In this document: piece by piece, positions 21,402 through 28,891 of the stretch
How positions within the stretch are numbered: position 1 is the stretch's first letter
How the letters are laid out: each line of letters begins with the position of its first letter
Virus record (IMG/VR): IMGVR_UViG_3300020034_000045
Location: 1-38,823 of that record
Length of the DNA: 38,823 bases
Direction: 5' to 3' (one strand)
DNA from: a virus
Notes under the pieces: generated by a model
Told to the model about the DNA's origin: nothing
Databases searched by the model: none
The model's input: only the letters and a program-made list of their open reading frames with translations
Made by a program: the position numbers and the translations under genes

Positions 21402-23123
21402 ATGTTAAGAAGGGCGTTGCTCGCGGCTTGCTGCGCTCTCGGCGTGTCGTCTGCTGGTGCATGGTTCCCTCACGGCGTGGTCCCCCCGCCCCCGTTAACG
21501 TTCCCGTTGTCGTACTACGCGACATTCGCCAACGGCCCGCCGGCGGTTTCGTCGTTTTTCCCGGTGGCCGTGTGGCACCAATTGCCGTATGTTAATTTCG
21601 GGTATTCGGGAGGATACACGACCCTGGCCGACGCGGCTGCCGCCGCCAACATCAACATTTTCGACACCATTCTTGGCTGGCCAAACGGTTTCGGAACCGA
21701 CAACGGTGAACTGGCGGCAACGAAAAACGCCGGCATCTACCTGATGGGCGGGAAGTTCGTCGACTATTCGAGCGGGGTGTCGGCGGGTTCGGTCAACTCC
21801 ATTCAGGCGCTCATCGCCTCTGTGCCCGGATCGGCTCGGACCGTGATCGGTTACTCTCTTGGGGACGAGCCATCCTGCGGGGCGTCGGCGGGCGATACCG
21901 GGCACATAGCAACGGAGGTGGCCGCCGTCCAGGCATACGATGCCACGCGTCTGATCGCGGTCAACTTCGGCTATTTCCTGATCGACAACACGGTGGGATG
22001 CCCGAGCGAATACACCGCCGCGACGGCCGCGCTGACGCACAATTCGTACGACGCATACCCGATGTCTCAACCACCCTCGCAGACCGCGTGCCTCAACAAC
22101 GGCGTGAATGTGCAGAGTGACTTTATCTCAACTCCTAATGACTGCATCTGGACCGCGGGACTGGGGATCCAAAACCTCAAAGCATACGCTCCCACGAAGC
22201 CCGTGTGGGGTTTCGCGGAAGTCGGCTCTAATACCTTCGGGGACTCCGTGAACTATAACGGCCCAATTCAGACAACGACTGTTTCTGGGTCAAATGTATT
22301 GGTTAATGCCAGCCCGGCTCCGGGGTCAGGAAAGACCCTTTTCACGTCGGCCTGGGTCGGCCTCACCCTGGCGGGAAACGGGAACATCTCCCCGGGCGCG
22401 ACTGTCGTCAGCGTCTCAGACAGTACGCATTTGGTAATGAGCGCCAACGCAGTGAGCAGTGGCACCGCCGCTAATACTTATCTCACGGGTGGCGAGAACG
22501 GAGGCGGGTGCCGGACCAATAACCTGTGTAACCCTTTCGGGCACCAATTCCGCGCCACGCCCGCGAGCGTGAACGGCCAGGTCTGGAACATGGTCATCTC
22601 GGGCGCGCTGGGCATCATCTGGTTCTGCCATGACACGGCCAGCCACTCCTTCTGCCTGGGCGACGCGGCTGGCGGCGCCGCCGCTCAGGTATCGCGGATC
22701 AACATCACCTACATTGGCGGTAAGCTGGCGGCTCACGCGCCTAAGCTGAACGCCACGGAGGTCGGCGCATGTTCGATGCAGAACCTGAATTTCACCATAT
22801 CCAGCTCATGCACCAATGGAAGCCTGACCATGGCGACGGCGGATCCCGCGCTGCCGGGGCTGGCCATGCTCAAATCCTTGAACGGCAAGCACTACCTGTT
22901 CGCGATGTCCGATCGAAACAGTGCTTCGGGGGCCGCGATGACGTTCACTTTAGCCGGACTGGCCGGGCAAACCGCCACTGTCATCGACGACAGCAACACG
23001 CAGTATGACAACGCGCACAACAACGTGGGCGCGACGTTCACACTGAATGGCTCGGGAGCGTTCACCGATACGTTTGGGGCGAACGGCAATCATTACCAAG
23101 TCAGGGTCTACGAAATCCAATGA
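21402..23123 (+). CDS. putative secreted clan GH-A-like glycoside hydrolase
   Basis: A signal peptide (MLRRALLAACCALGVSSAGA) precedes a TIM-barrel-like domain. TVIGYSLGDEPSCG carries an Asp-Glu-Pro after a strand (E156), the place of the acid/base Glu after beta 4 in clan GH-A. KPVWGFAEVGS (E273) fits the nucleophile after beta 7. VWNMVISGALGIIWFCHD fits beta 8. Between beta 7 and 8 sits an inserted beta domain (residues about 287-362) of a kind common in phage tail proteins (GNISPGATVVSVSDSTHLVM). The C-terminal beta domain (about 450-573) resembles those trailing glycosidases. TTG 21396 is an alternative start nearer the Shine-Dalgarno AAGGA (21386-21390). Substrate unknown. Confidence 0.65.
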   Translation: MLRRALLAACCALGVSSAGAWFPHGVVPPPPLTFPLSYYATFANGPPAVSSFFPVAVWHQLPYVNFGYSGGYTTLADAAAAANINIFDTILGWPNGFGTDNGELAATKNAGIYLMGGKFVDYSSGVSAGSVNSIQALIASVPGSARTVIGYSLGDEPSCGASAGDTGHIATEVAAVQAYDATRLIAVNFGYFLIDNTVGCPSEYTAATAALTHNSYDAYPMSQPPSQTACLNNGVNVQSDFISTPNDCIWTAGLGIQNLKAYAPTKPVWGFAEVGSNTFGDSVNYNGPIQTTTVSGSNVLVNASPAPGSGKTLFTSAWVGLTLAGNGNISPGATVVSVSDSTHLVMSANAVSSGTAANTYLTGGENGGGCRTNNLCNPFGHQFRATPASVNGQVWNMVISGALGIIWFCHDTASHSFCLGDAAGGAAAQVSRINITYIGGKLAAHAPKLNATEVGACSMQNLNFTISSSCTNGSLTMATADPALPGLAMLKSLNGKHYLFAMSDRNSASGAAMTFTLAGLAGQTATVIDDSNTQYDNAHNNVGATFTLNGSGAFTDTFGANGNHYQVRVYEIQ

Positions 23124-23749
23124 CCTCGTCCATCCTCACCGTCACCGTCCCGGCCGCGACGCATGATCTGACCACGATCGAAACGATGAAGGACGAACTC
23201 GAAATCACCGGCACCGCGTTGGATAGCAAACTTTACCGCTGGATCAGCGAAACGAGCGGGTTCATCAAGGATTATTGCGGTCGAGTATTTGCCGAGGAAA
23301 CTCTGTCTGTGCTGTGGCGAGGTGTATATTTACGCTCAGGGAGCGACGGTCCCGCGCCTCTCATCTTTCCTCGCCGACCTCTTTCGTCTATCACGAGTGT
23401 TGCGGTGGATGACGCTGTCTTAACCGCCAACGAATACGAATTCGACACGGCAACCGCCATGCTCTGGCGCCTTTCCAGTGATTGCCGAATCAATTGGTGC
23501 GCGCGGAAGATCGTAGTTGTTGGCGTGGGCGGATTTCCGCTTTTGGATGGGCTGCCGTACGGCGTTGAATCTGCCTGCATCGAGAAGATCAAACACCGCC
23601 TTGCCGCGGGTGGTCGCGACCCGAACCTTAAGATGCAGGAAATCCCCGGCGAACTGGTGCAACAGTGGTGGGTTGCGGGGGGTAATGAAGCGGGCGTCTC
23701 GGCGGAGATACGGGCGATGTTGGATCCGCATCGCGAGATCGTGGTTTGA
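23120..23749 (+). CDS. head-tail connector protein, HK97 gp6-like
   Basis: A 209-residue head-tail connector (adaptor) that docks under the portal. The N-terminal helices fit the family pattern: TTIETMKDELEITGTALDSK, then LYRWISETSGFIKDYCGRVF. FPRRPLSSITSVAVDD and EYEFDTATAMLWRLS are the typical inserted beta region (P..PI.sv.sV..dg..l...dY.vd...G.l..l). The C-terminal ACIEKIKHRLAAGGRDPNLK helix is standard. It starts with an ATGA overlap to the glycosidase. It is separated from its portal partner by 14 kb of other genes. Confidence 0.85.
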   Translation: MTSSILTVTVPAATHDLTTIETMKDELEITGTALDSKLYRWISETSGFIKDYCGRVFAEETLSVLWRGVYLRSGSDGPAPLIFPRRPLSSITSVAVDDAVLTANEYEFDTATAMLWRLSSDCRINWCARKIVVVGVGGFPLLDGLPYGVESACIEKIKHRLAAGGRDPNLKMQEIPGELVQQWWVAGGNEAGVSAEIRAMLDPHREIVV

Positions 23750-23991
23750 GTAAGTTTGCTTGGCGCTTGCTGACGTTGATGGACAGGCTGAACGATCTCT
23801 TTCAGGTCCTGCGCGCACCGTTCTCGTGGCAACGACTGGAGAACGGCCCGGTCTGGAAACGGTATGAAAACGACATTACCGGTCAGCGCTACTCCGTTTG
23901 GTGCGGCGGTGGATATCAGCCGTTTCCGGACGGGTGGTTGCGGTCTGGTGATGTCGTTTACGGGCGGTTTGGTCGGGAGGTGGTGGTTTAA
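23746..23991 (+). CDS. hypothetical protein, 81 aa
   Basis: A small protein with an amphipathic N-terminal helix (AWRLLTLMDRLNDLFQVLRA) and a Trp/Tyr/Gly-rich beta half (RYSVWCGGGYQPFPDGWLRS). It starts at TTG 23746, overlapping the previous stop (TTGA), and ends TAATG with the next gene. Position among connector genes suggests a head-tail joining role; no family recognised. Confidence 0.5.
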   Translation: MSKFAWRLLTLMDRLNDLFQVLRAPFSWQRLENGPVWKRYENDITGQRYSVWCGGGYQPFPDGWLRSGDVVYGRFGREVVV

Positions 23992-24209
23992 TGTCTGGAC
24001 GACCGATGGGCGACGCGCGCCAGGATGGGGCGCCCATCCTCGTGCGGACAAGCAATGGATTCGCGACGGCCCAACTTGAAGCGGAGCGGCGCACGATGGA
24101 CTTGTTGTCCACCGCGCTTCAGGAAGTGCAAAAGTTGCAATCCACGCTTGATGCGCTGCGGCATGAACAGGCGCGGGCTCACGAAATCCTGGATCGCATC
24201 AAAGGATGA
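23991..24209 (+). CDS. small coiled-coil protein, 72 aa
   Basis: A flexible 20-residue N terminus is followed by a single long helix with heptad spacing (LLSTALQEVQKLQSTLDALR), predicted coiled coil. Overlaps of 1 nt (TAATG) and 4 nt (ATGA) show co-translation with the head closure group. The function may be assembly or bridging; no family recognised. Confidence 0.5.
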   Translation: MSGRPMGDARQDGAPILVRTSNGFATAQLEAERRTMDLLSTALQEVQKLQSTLDALRHEQARAHEILDRIKG

Positions 24210-24550
24210 CCGGCACCGCCGAAGCCGCGGCCATCGCCGCGATGCGCCGTCAGCGCGGGAGCGAGGTCACGCTGCGACGGTTGGTTAGCGGGGGTGCTCC
24301 GATCGACACTTTGGTTGTTGCCGTCATCAGGGAATTCGCGCCACAGGAAATCGCCAACGGCATCATCCAGGGCGACCGCCGCGCGACTATCAGCGATGAC
24401 GCGATCGCCGCGGCGGCATGGCCCGGACCACCGCGCAAGGGCGATCAGATCATTCAGGATGGCCGTAAATACACGCTCGTAAGCGACCCGAACACGGTCA
24501 AGATGGGCGAGGCCGTGTTGAGCCACCGGATGCAAATCAGGGGCGGGTAA
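24206..24550 (+). CDS. head closure protein, SPP1 gp16/HK97 gp7-like
   Basis: A 114-residue protein with the layout of head closure (stopper) proteins. It has an R-G-x-x-V-T-L-R-R start (RGSEVTLRRLV), a central ANGIIQGDRRATISDD block, and the C-terminal barrel PRKGDQIIQDGRKYTLV...HRMQIRGG, which matches 'P..GD.i...g..Y.v......RG'. It acts after the connector to hold packaged DNA and receive the tail. It overlaps both neighbours (ATGA, TAATG). Confidence 0.75.
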   Translation: MTGTAEAAAIAAMRRQRGSEVTLRRLVSGGAPIDTLVVAVIREFAPQEIANGIIQGDRRATISDDAIAAAAWPGPPRKGDQIIQDGRKYTLVSDPNTVKMGEAVLSHRMQIRGG

Positions 24551-25242
24551 TGACCACCAACCCGTTCACCCCCGCCCGCATCGCCGCTTTGACCGAACGC
24601 ATCCACGTCACCACACGCGAGCAGATCATCGACCTGACCGTCTCGCGCTCGATCAAAAATCAGGCCGCGATTCAGGCTGCGTTCGGGCACGAAGCGCCGA
24701 TCGAGCGGTTCGTGGACGGGCAGCCGAACAAACCGTTGAGCCAGGTCAATCCGGCCGGATTCACGCTCACGCGGTTCGAACTGCTCACGAACGTCGTCGA
24801 CGAGGCGATCAAAGCTCTTGTCCTGGCGTCTCCCGTGGGGCCAGCGAAGGGCGGGCACTACCGAGACGATCACTGGCTCTTTGTAAATGGCCAACGGAGA
24901 GACTTTGGCATTGAAGGGTCGACTGTAATACTCGCGGCGAACGACAACGTAATTATTGTGAATCTGAGGCCGTACTCGAGGAAAATCGAAGGCGGCGCCC
25001 GCGAACGTTTCCGCGGCAGGATGACCAACCGCCGCCCCGGCCTCTCCGTGCAGGCCCCCAACGGCGTTTACGAAATCACTGCCCGAGACCTGCAACGCCG
25101 GTTCGGCAACGTGGCATCGATCCGGTTCGCCTATCGCGGGCTGGTCGGCGCGCCATCGCCAGCCGGCCGCGCGCGCCAGGATCGCTATCCGGCCTTGGAG
25201 ATCTCAGCGAGAGGCGAAGGTTCCGCTCGTCTCGCAGCGTGA
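24550..25242 (+). CDS. tail-completion region protein, 230 aa (unassigned)
   Basis: Lies where siphoviruses encode HK97 gp10-type tail-completion or neck proteins, between head closure and tail terminator. It has a long helix-rich N-terminal half (PFTPARIAALTERIHVTTRE; RFELLTNVVDEAIKALVLAS) and a central beta region (HYRDDHWLFVNGQ, VIIVNLRPYSRKIEGG). The latter resembles the minor-head/neck pattern of an exposed Y.dsh.v.vng strand followed by y...iE. The C terminus is basic. The assignment is by position and weak motifs. It overlaps the head closure gene by 1 nt. Confidence 0.55.
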   Translation: MTTNPFTPARIAALTERIHVTTREQIIDLTVSRSIKNQAAIQAAFGHEAPIERFVDGQPNKPLSQVNPAGFTLTRFELLTNVVDEAIKALVLASPVGPAKGGHYRDDHWLFVNGQRRDFGIEGSTVILAANDNVIIVNLRPYSRKIEGGARERFRGRMTNRRPGLSVQAPNGVYEITARDLQRRFGNVASIRFAYRGLVGAPSPAGRARQDRYPALEISARGEGSARLAA

Positions 25243-25294
25243 TGCGCACCCTCGAAATCACCGCTCGCGCGTAATCCACCAACAGGAGTCCATC

Positions 25295-25639
25295 ATGGCC
25301 ATCAACCTGAAATACCGGGTCGCGTCCGCGCGCACCGAGCCCTGCACCGTGGATGCGACGCTGGACGGCAAGACGGTCACCGCGACGGTCGAACGTCTCG
25401 TGCTCGATCTGGTGTCGGAGGACGGTGCCCACGGCTACAGGCAACCCCTTCCGGCGGTGGATACGGCAGGGCTTGCCGCGCAGGTGGCGACTTTTCGCAC
25501 CAGCGCTGAGGTGGTGGTGACGATCGATGTGGGGGCCCTGACCGAAGCGAAGCGTGCCGGGGTAAGCCTGCCGCCGGTTCATGTGCCGACGGCCAGCCTC
25601 CCGCCAATTGAGAAAGACGCCAAAACTATCGCGCCGTAA
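25295..25639 (+). CDS. hypothetical tail-region protein, 114 aa
   Basis: A small beta-strand-rich protein (AINLKYRVASARTEPCTVDA and so on) ending in a Pro-rich tail. ATG 25295 has AGGAG at 25283-25287 with 7 nt spacing. It is the first gene in a while not overlapping its predecessor; the 52-nt gap holds only a 10-codon frame from 25242. Probably a neck or tail accessory protein; no family recognised. Confidence 0.55.
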   Translation: MAINLKYRVASARTEPCTVDATLDGKTVTATVERLVLDLVSEDGAHGYRQPLPAVDTAGLAAQVATFRTSAEVVVTIDVGALTEAKRAGVSLPPVHVPTASLPPIEKDAKTIAP

Positions 25640-25645
25640 CCACCA

Positions 25646-26077
25646 ATGCTCGCACCCGCCGCGACCGCGATCCGCGCGTACATCGAGGCCAACTACACCG
25701 CGCTCCCGATCCGCTGGCAAAACGAGGGGTGGGGTGACGATAATCCTCAGGACGCGGGCGAACCGTTCATCGAGATCGAGATCATCGGCGGCCGCAATTC
25801 GATCCAGTCATTCAGCAGCCCGGGTAATAGACTGTTCATTCATCCGGGCATCGTCAGATTTTACATTTTCAGCCCATGGAATGCCGGAATGATCGCCGCG
25901 ATGGCGACATCCGATGCGCTCGCCGCGTTCATGGAGCGGAAAGAGTTTGGTCAGGCGACGGGGCAGACGATCCGGACGCTGGACTTCTCTTGTTACGACG
26001 ATGTGGCAAGTGAAGAGTCGGGGAATTACACGGTCTTACTTTCGAGCGTGGGTTTTGAGTACTATTATACCAACTAA
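25646..26077 (+). CDS. tail terminator/completion-like protein (DUF4128-like)
   Basis: A 143-residue protein with the layout of siphoviral tail terminators (lambda gpU-like; DUF4128-type), which cap the tail tube and join it to the head. The N-terminal helix AATAIRAYIEANY leads to LPIRWQNEGW, then FIEIEIIGG, GNRLFIHPGIVRFYIFSPWN (the 'r..G.~~v.v..p.~~G' block), a helix with MATSDALAAFMERKE and a final strand pair ending YYYTN. It lies immediately before the tail tube, as expected. Confidence 0.7.
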   Translation: MLAPAATAIRAYIEANYTALPIRWQNEGWGDDNPQDAGEPFIEIEIIGGRNSIQSFSSPGNRLFIHPGIVRFYIFSPWNAGMIAAMATSDALAAFMERKEFGQATGQTIRTLDFSCYDDVASEESGNYTVLLSSVGFEYYYTN

Positions 26078-26099
26078 AACGAAGTAATACCACGAAATC

Positions 26100-26114
26100 T
26101 CGGGCTCGTCCCGA
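26100..26114 (+). other. short hairpin before tail tube gene
   Basis: TCGGG 26100-26104 pairs with CCCGA 26110-26114 over a 5-nt loop, in the 90-nt leader of the tail tube gene. Too short to be a terminator; possibly an mRNA structure. Confidence 0.3.
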
Positions 26115-26167
26115 CTGCCCACCGCGCCCTTCGGCAAGGCTCCACCTACAACTTCAGGAGTAACGCC

Positions 26168-27415
26168 GTGGTTTATTCCGCGCAAAGTTCTGTTGTCACC
26201 GCGTACAAAGTCCAGTCAGGCCTCGGCACCCAGGCAACCGGCTCCGGCGGCACCGTCCTGCGTCTGTCTGGTGGCGCCGGCGGCAGGCTGACCAAAGCCG
26301 CGACCGAGTCCAACGAAGTCCGCAGCGATGGTATGCGCGTGCGTGGTCGGCACGGGACGCAGAAGACGACCGGCCAGTGGGCGCACGAGGTCTCGATCGG
26401 CTCCATGGAACCGATCATTGAAGCGATCATGCGCGACACCTGGTCGGCGGCTGATCTGGCGATTACCCAGGCGACGACGTTCGGCGGCTCGGCTGCAGCG
26501 ACTTCGGTCACGACGACCACCAGCACGATTGTCGCCGCGGCCGGCTCCTGGATCCTGCAAGGGTTGCGCGTCGGCGATATCATCCGGGCAACGACCCTCG
26601 CCGATGCGGCGAACAACAGCAAAAATCTTCGCATCACGGCCTTGACAGCGCTGATTATCACCGTGGCGGAAACGTTGGTTCTGAACGCCACGCCAGATAC
26701 CACTTTCACGATCACGCGCCCTGGTAAGAAGCTGACCCAGTCCGGAACGCTCGTGAAACGATACTTCACGATCGATGAGTATGAAACGGACTTGGATTTG
26801 TCCGAGATCATGACTGATTTTGTCTGGGGCTCGATGCGCTTCGGCATGCAGACCAACGGCCTGTTCACGGCCGACCCGGGCGGCATTGGGACTGGGCAAT
26901 TCCAGACCCTGGCGACTGGCACGTCCCCGCTCCTGACCTCACCGACGCTCTCGACCGGGATCCCGCTGTCTGTGGTTGACGCCACGATCCGGGTTAATGG
27001 AGTGGACGTGGTAGACCTGACCAGTCTGGACATCACGGTCGATATCACACCGATGGCGCCGGACGTGTTTGGGTCCGGCGCAATCAAGTACTCGCCTGAT
27101 GTGTTCACGGGGCAGATGGGTATTTCGATCAACTTCGGATGCCTCCGAAAAGACCTGCAGTTCATGAGTGATTTCGCGGCGGAAACGCCGTATTCGATCC
27201 ACCTGTCCGCGGTTGAGAATGAATCGGAACCGAAAGATTTTGTCGCACTCAATATCCAAAACTTCACGCTTGGCGGCGTCGACAAATCCGCGCCGAACAA
27301 GGCCGGAGGACCAAGAACGCAAACGGTGACTGTTCCGATGGCTCTGGTGGGCCAAAAAGGCGTGGTCAGCGGCTTCAATAATTCGATGATCGATTTTCAA
27401 TCGACGGCACCGTAA
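26168..27415 (+). CDS. tail tube protein
   Basis: At 415 residues this is a large phage tail tube (major tail) protein, whose hexamer rings stack into the tail. It resembles the Phage_TTP_12-type family of proteobacterial siphoviruses, with N-terminal VVTAYKVQSGLGTQATGSGG and TESNEVRSDGMRVRGRHGTQ, then SGTLVKRYFTIDEYETDLDL. The late block TVDITPMAPDVFGSGAIKYS closes the fold. Residues about 105-175 (Thr/Ala-rich) look like an inserted surface domain. The start is GTG 26168 with AGGAG 26156-26160. Hairpins lie on both sides of the gene, as often seen for highly expressed virion genes. Confidence 0.85.
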   Translation: MVYSAQSSVVTAYKVQSGLGTQATGSGGTVLRLSGGAGGRLTKAATESNEVRSDGMRVRGRHGTQKTTGQWAHEVSIGSMEPIIEAIMRDTWSAADLAITQATTFGGSAAATSVTTTTSTIVAAAGSWILQGLRVGDIIRATTLADAANNSKNLRITALTALIITVAETLVLNATPDTTFTITRPGKKLTQSGTLVKRYFTIDEYETDLDLSEIMTDFVWGSMRFGMQTNGLFTADPGGIGTGQFQTLATGTSPLLTSPTLSTGIPLSVVDATIRVNGVDVVDLTSLDITVDITPMAPDVFGSGAIKYSPDVFTGQMGISINFGCLRKDLQFMSDFAAETPYSIHLSAVENESEPKDFVALNIQNFTLGGVDKSAPNKAGGPRTQTVTVPMALVGQKGVVSGFNNSMIDFQSTAP

Positions 27416-27456
27416 CGAAATCCCGCCGATCACGGGACGACAAGGCTGCGCAGCCT

Positions 27457-27484
27457 GGCGGGGCGTGTATCGGCACGTCCCGCC
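27457..27484 (+). other. 11-bp hairpin downstream of tail tube gene
   Basis: GGCGGGGCGTG 27457-27467 pairs with CACGTCCCGCC 27474-27484 (one G-T pair) over the 6-nt loop TATCGG. A perfect 12-bp palindrome GGCTGCGCAGCC lies just upstream at 27444-27455. No T tract follows. The structure could block 3' exonucleases to stabilise tail tube mRNA or attenuate read-through into the chaperone genes. Confidence 0.55.
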
Positions 27485-27508
27485 GCAATCTCCCCGATAG
27501 GAGACCTC

Positions 27509-27949
27509 ATGTCAGACGCTTTCGATATCGACGAACTCAGATCTTCTGATACAGCCGAACTTAATATGGTGAAACCATCTGATGGAACCTTAAGCGGTTG
27601 GGTGTGGACCCTTGCCGGTCCGGGCCATCCCGCGACGATTGAGCAAGCCAATCAGGCCGCGCGACAATCCCTGCGCATCGCGAAGAAAAAAGAAGAGGCA
27701 GCGGTCAGCCGCAAGAAATGGATCGAGCCAGATCGGACGCCAGACGAAGTGCGTGAGGAAAACGCCAGAGCATTCGCCGCTCGCGTCTTGGGGTGGACCC
27801 CTGCGACAATCAAAGGAGAGATTTATCCATTCTCAACTGAGAATGTGGTGAAGCTGCTGCTCGATCCAAATTGCGGCCGGGTGTACGTCCAGCTTCTCGA
27901 ATACTTCGGCGCCGACGACTCTTTTATGGCTCGCTCCGGGAAGCCATAA
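27509..27949 (+). CDS. tail assembly chaperone (G-like)
   Basis: A 146-residue protein in the place of lambda gpG-type tail assembly chaperones, just after the tail tube and before the tape measure. The N terminus is compact (FDIDELRSSDTAELNMVKPS, GWVWTLAGPGHP) and a charged helix (RIAKKKEEAAVSRKKW) follows. WTPATIKGEIYPFSTENVVK and VQLLEYFGADDSF are family-typical of chaperones paired with large tube proteins. AGGAG at 27496-27500 precedes ATG 27509. Its end overlaps the next frame by 79 nt, the arrangement for a G/GT frameshift pair. Confidence 0.7.
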   Translation: MSDAFDIDELRSSDTAELNMVKPSDGTLSGWVWTLAGPGHPATIEQANQAARQSLRIAKKKEEAAVSRKKWIEPDRTPDEVREENARAFAARVLGWTPATIKGEIYPFSTENVVKLLLDPNCGRVYVQLLEYFGADDSFMARSGKP

Positions 27950-28323
27950 TCGACTTCGCGGGGCATGAATTCAGCCTGGACCTTCGCGAAGAAGGTGGCG
28001 GTACGGGTCGCGAAATCCTCACCGATCTGCTCCGGCGGGCCACGCTCAAGGGTGACGCAAAGAAGATCGACGAGCTTGAGGCGGACCTGTATGGCCCGCC
28101 GCTCCCCATCCCACTGGCGTACCTCTGGCGGACGTTCCTCCGCATCCGCCGACGCAAGGGTTCCAACGGATTCAGCGCCAACCCCATCGAATGGCCGGAC
28201 ATCGATGCGTTCTTGCGGAACTCACGGCTCGCTCTGGCGCCGTGGGAAATTGAGGTGGTCGAGGCTCTGGACGATTTGTTTCTGGCGGTGAATTCTGGAG
28301 TTGAGGTGAAGGGCGAGGATTAG
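27871..28323 (+). CDS. tail assembly chaperone, T-like downstream frame
   Basis: Open in the -1 frame relative to the preceding gene from 27871 (a TTG). Residues after about 18 (FYGSLREAIIDFAGHEFSLD) look genuine; the Arg-rich residues before them do not. The C-terminal half, with PLAYLWRTFLRIRRRKG, then ISW-like IEWPDIDAF and APWEIEVVEALDDLFL, has the 'YLw..f..l...R......pi.w.di..w.......l..wE...i..lD..yl' pattern of tail assembly chaperones. It is probably made as an extension of the upstream protein by -1 frameshifting between about 27900 and 27945, since no start codon with a ribosome binding site lies in the natural part. Confidence 0.65.
   Translation: MRPGVRPASRILRRRRLFYGSLREAIIDFAGHEFSLDLREEGGGTGREILTDLLRRATLKGDAKKIDELEADLYGPPLPIPLAYLWRTFLRIRRRKGSNGFSANPIEWPDIDAFLRNSRLALAPWEIEVVEALDDLFLAVNSGVEVKGED
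27920..27928 (+). other. candidate -1 frameshift site
   Basis: In the chaperone overlap the zero-frame codons TCT TTT ATG (27920-27928) let the TTT tRNA re-pair perfectly one base back, giving ...TTT TAT GGC in the downstream frame. It is not a canonical X XXY YYZ heptamer and no such heptamer occurs in the overlap, so the exact site is uncertain. Confidence 0.3.
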
Positions 28324-28343
28324 TTCAGTTGCCCGGATCATAT

Positions 28344-28628
28344 TCAGCGACGCCAGTGGTGATGTCCGCCACCATGGCCGTCCGCAACTGCTACCAAGAT
28401 GAACAACGGCAGCAGTATAATGGCGGCGGCAAGTCGCGTATGGTTGGCGCTTTCGGTTTGGGCCTGAATCTGCAAGCTCGGCACCTCCGCGCACGATAAC
28501 TGATATCCCGCCTGGCAGTATCGCACTGAATTGTTCAGGGCGGATTGGGTGGCTGGCGTGGCACATCCGGTCGCCATGGAAATCGCGGTAAGGCTGGCCA
28601 CGATCCGTATCGAATGGGTTATTTTCAT
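28344..28628 (-). CDS. small lipoprotein with C-terminal membrane helix
   Basis: A minus-strand, 94-residue protein. It has a lipoprotein signal (MKITHSIRIVASLTAISMAT, then G-C22; lipobox ATGC), a polar middle with two further Cys (38 and 46), a hydrophobic helix at about 66-82 (LAAAIILLPLFILVAVA), and a His-rich tail HGGGHHHWRR. CAGGAG lies 8 nt before its ATG. It follows the XRE gene by 20 nt in a two-gene operon. Phage-encoded small lipoproteins often modify the host envelope, for example superinfection exclusion; that role here is inference. Confidence 0.65.
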   Translation of the reverse strand: MKITHSIRIVASLTAISMATGCATPATQSALNNSVRYCQAGYQLSCAEVPSLQIQAQTESANHTRLAAAIILLPLFILVAVADGHGGGHHHWRR

Positions 28629-28648
28629 CGATGTGACTCCTGAAAGTA

Positions 28649-28885
28649 TTATCGCAATCGAACGCCGGGGCCTCCGGCTGGGCTCGCCTTGTCTTGATTT
28701 ATGATTTCCGCGCCACCGCCCTGCAAGGCGGCTTTGATCTTCCCCAGTGTGTCCGCGCGTGACTGGGTTGCGCCTCGCTCAATGTTCTTGATCGTAATCA
28801 CCGCCACGCCGGATTTCCCGGCGAGATCGTCCTGAGTCCACCCGAGAAGTGACCGGGCCGCTTTTATCTGTGCCGCCGTGATCAT
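28649..28885 (-). CDS. XRE-family HTH transcriptional regulator
   Basis: A 78-residue repressor-type protein on the minus strand. The opening MITAAQIKAARSLLGWTQDD followed by LAGKSGVAVITIKNIERG is a typical XRE/Cro helix-turn-helix, common in proteobacterial prophages. The last 20 residues are disordered. ATG 28885 coincides with the expected transcription start of the promoter just upstream, so the mRNA is likely leaderless, as for lambda cI from PRM. The frame stays open further upstream to 29107, but that part overlaps the tape measure gene and is unnatural. It probably represses its own promoter through the operator at 28899-28914. Confidence 0.82.
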   Translation of the reverse strand: MITAAQIKAARSLLGWTQDDLAGKSGVAVITIKNIERGATQSRADTLGKIKAALQGGGAEIINQDKASPAGGPGVRLR

Positions 28886-28891
28886 GGCGTG

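Noticed and set aside
25242-25274. Ten-codon frame MRTLEITARA overlapping the previous stop
   Set aside because: Too short to support. It resembles a chance repeat of the preceding C terminus (ALEISARG).
26173-27378. Long minus-strand open frame (401 aa) across the tail tube gene
   Set aside because: Exact antisense of a convincing tail tube gene; its product is Pro/Arg/Ser-rich with no domain. High G+C leaves long antisense frames open.
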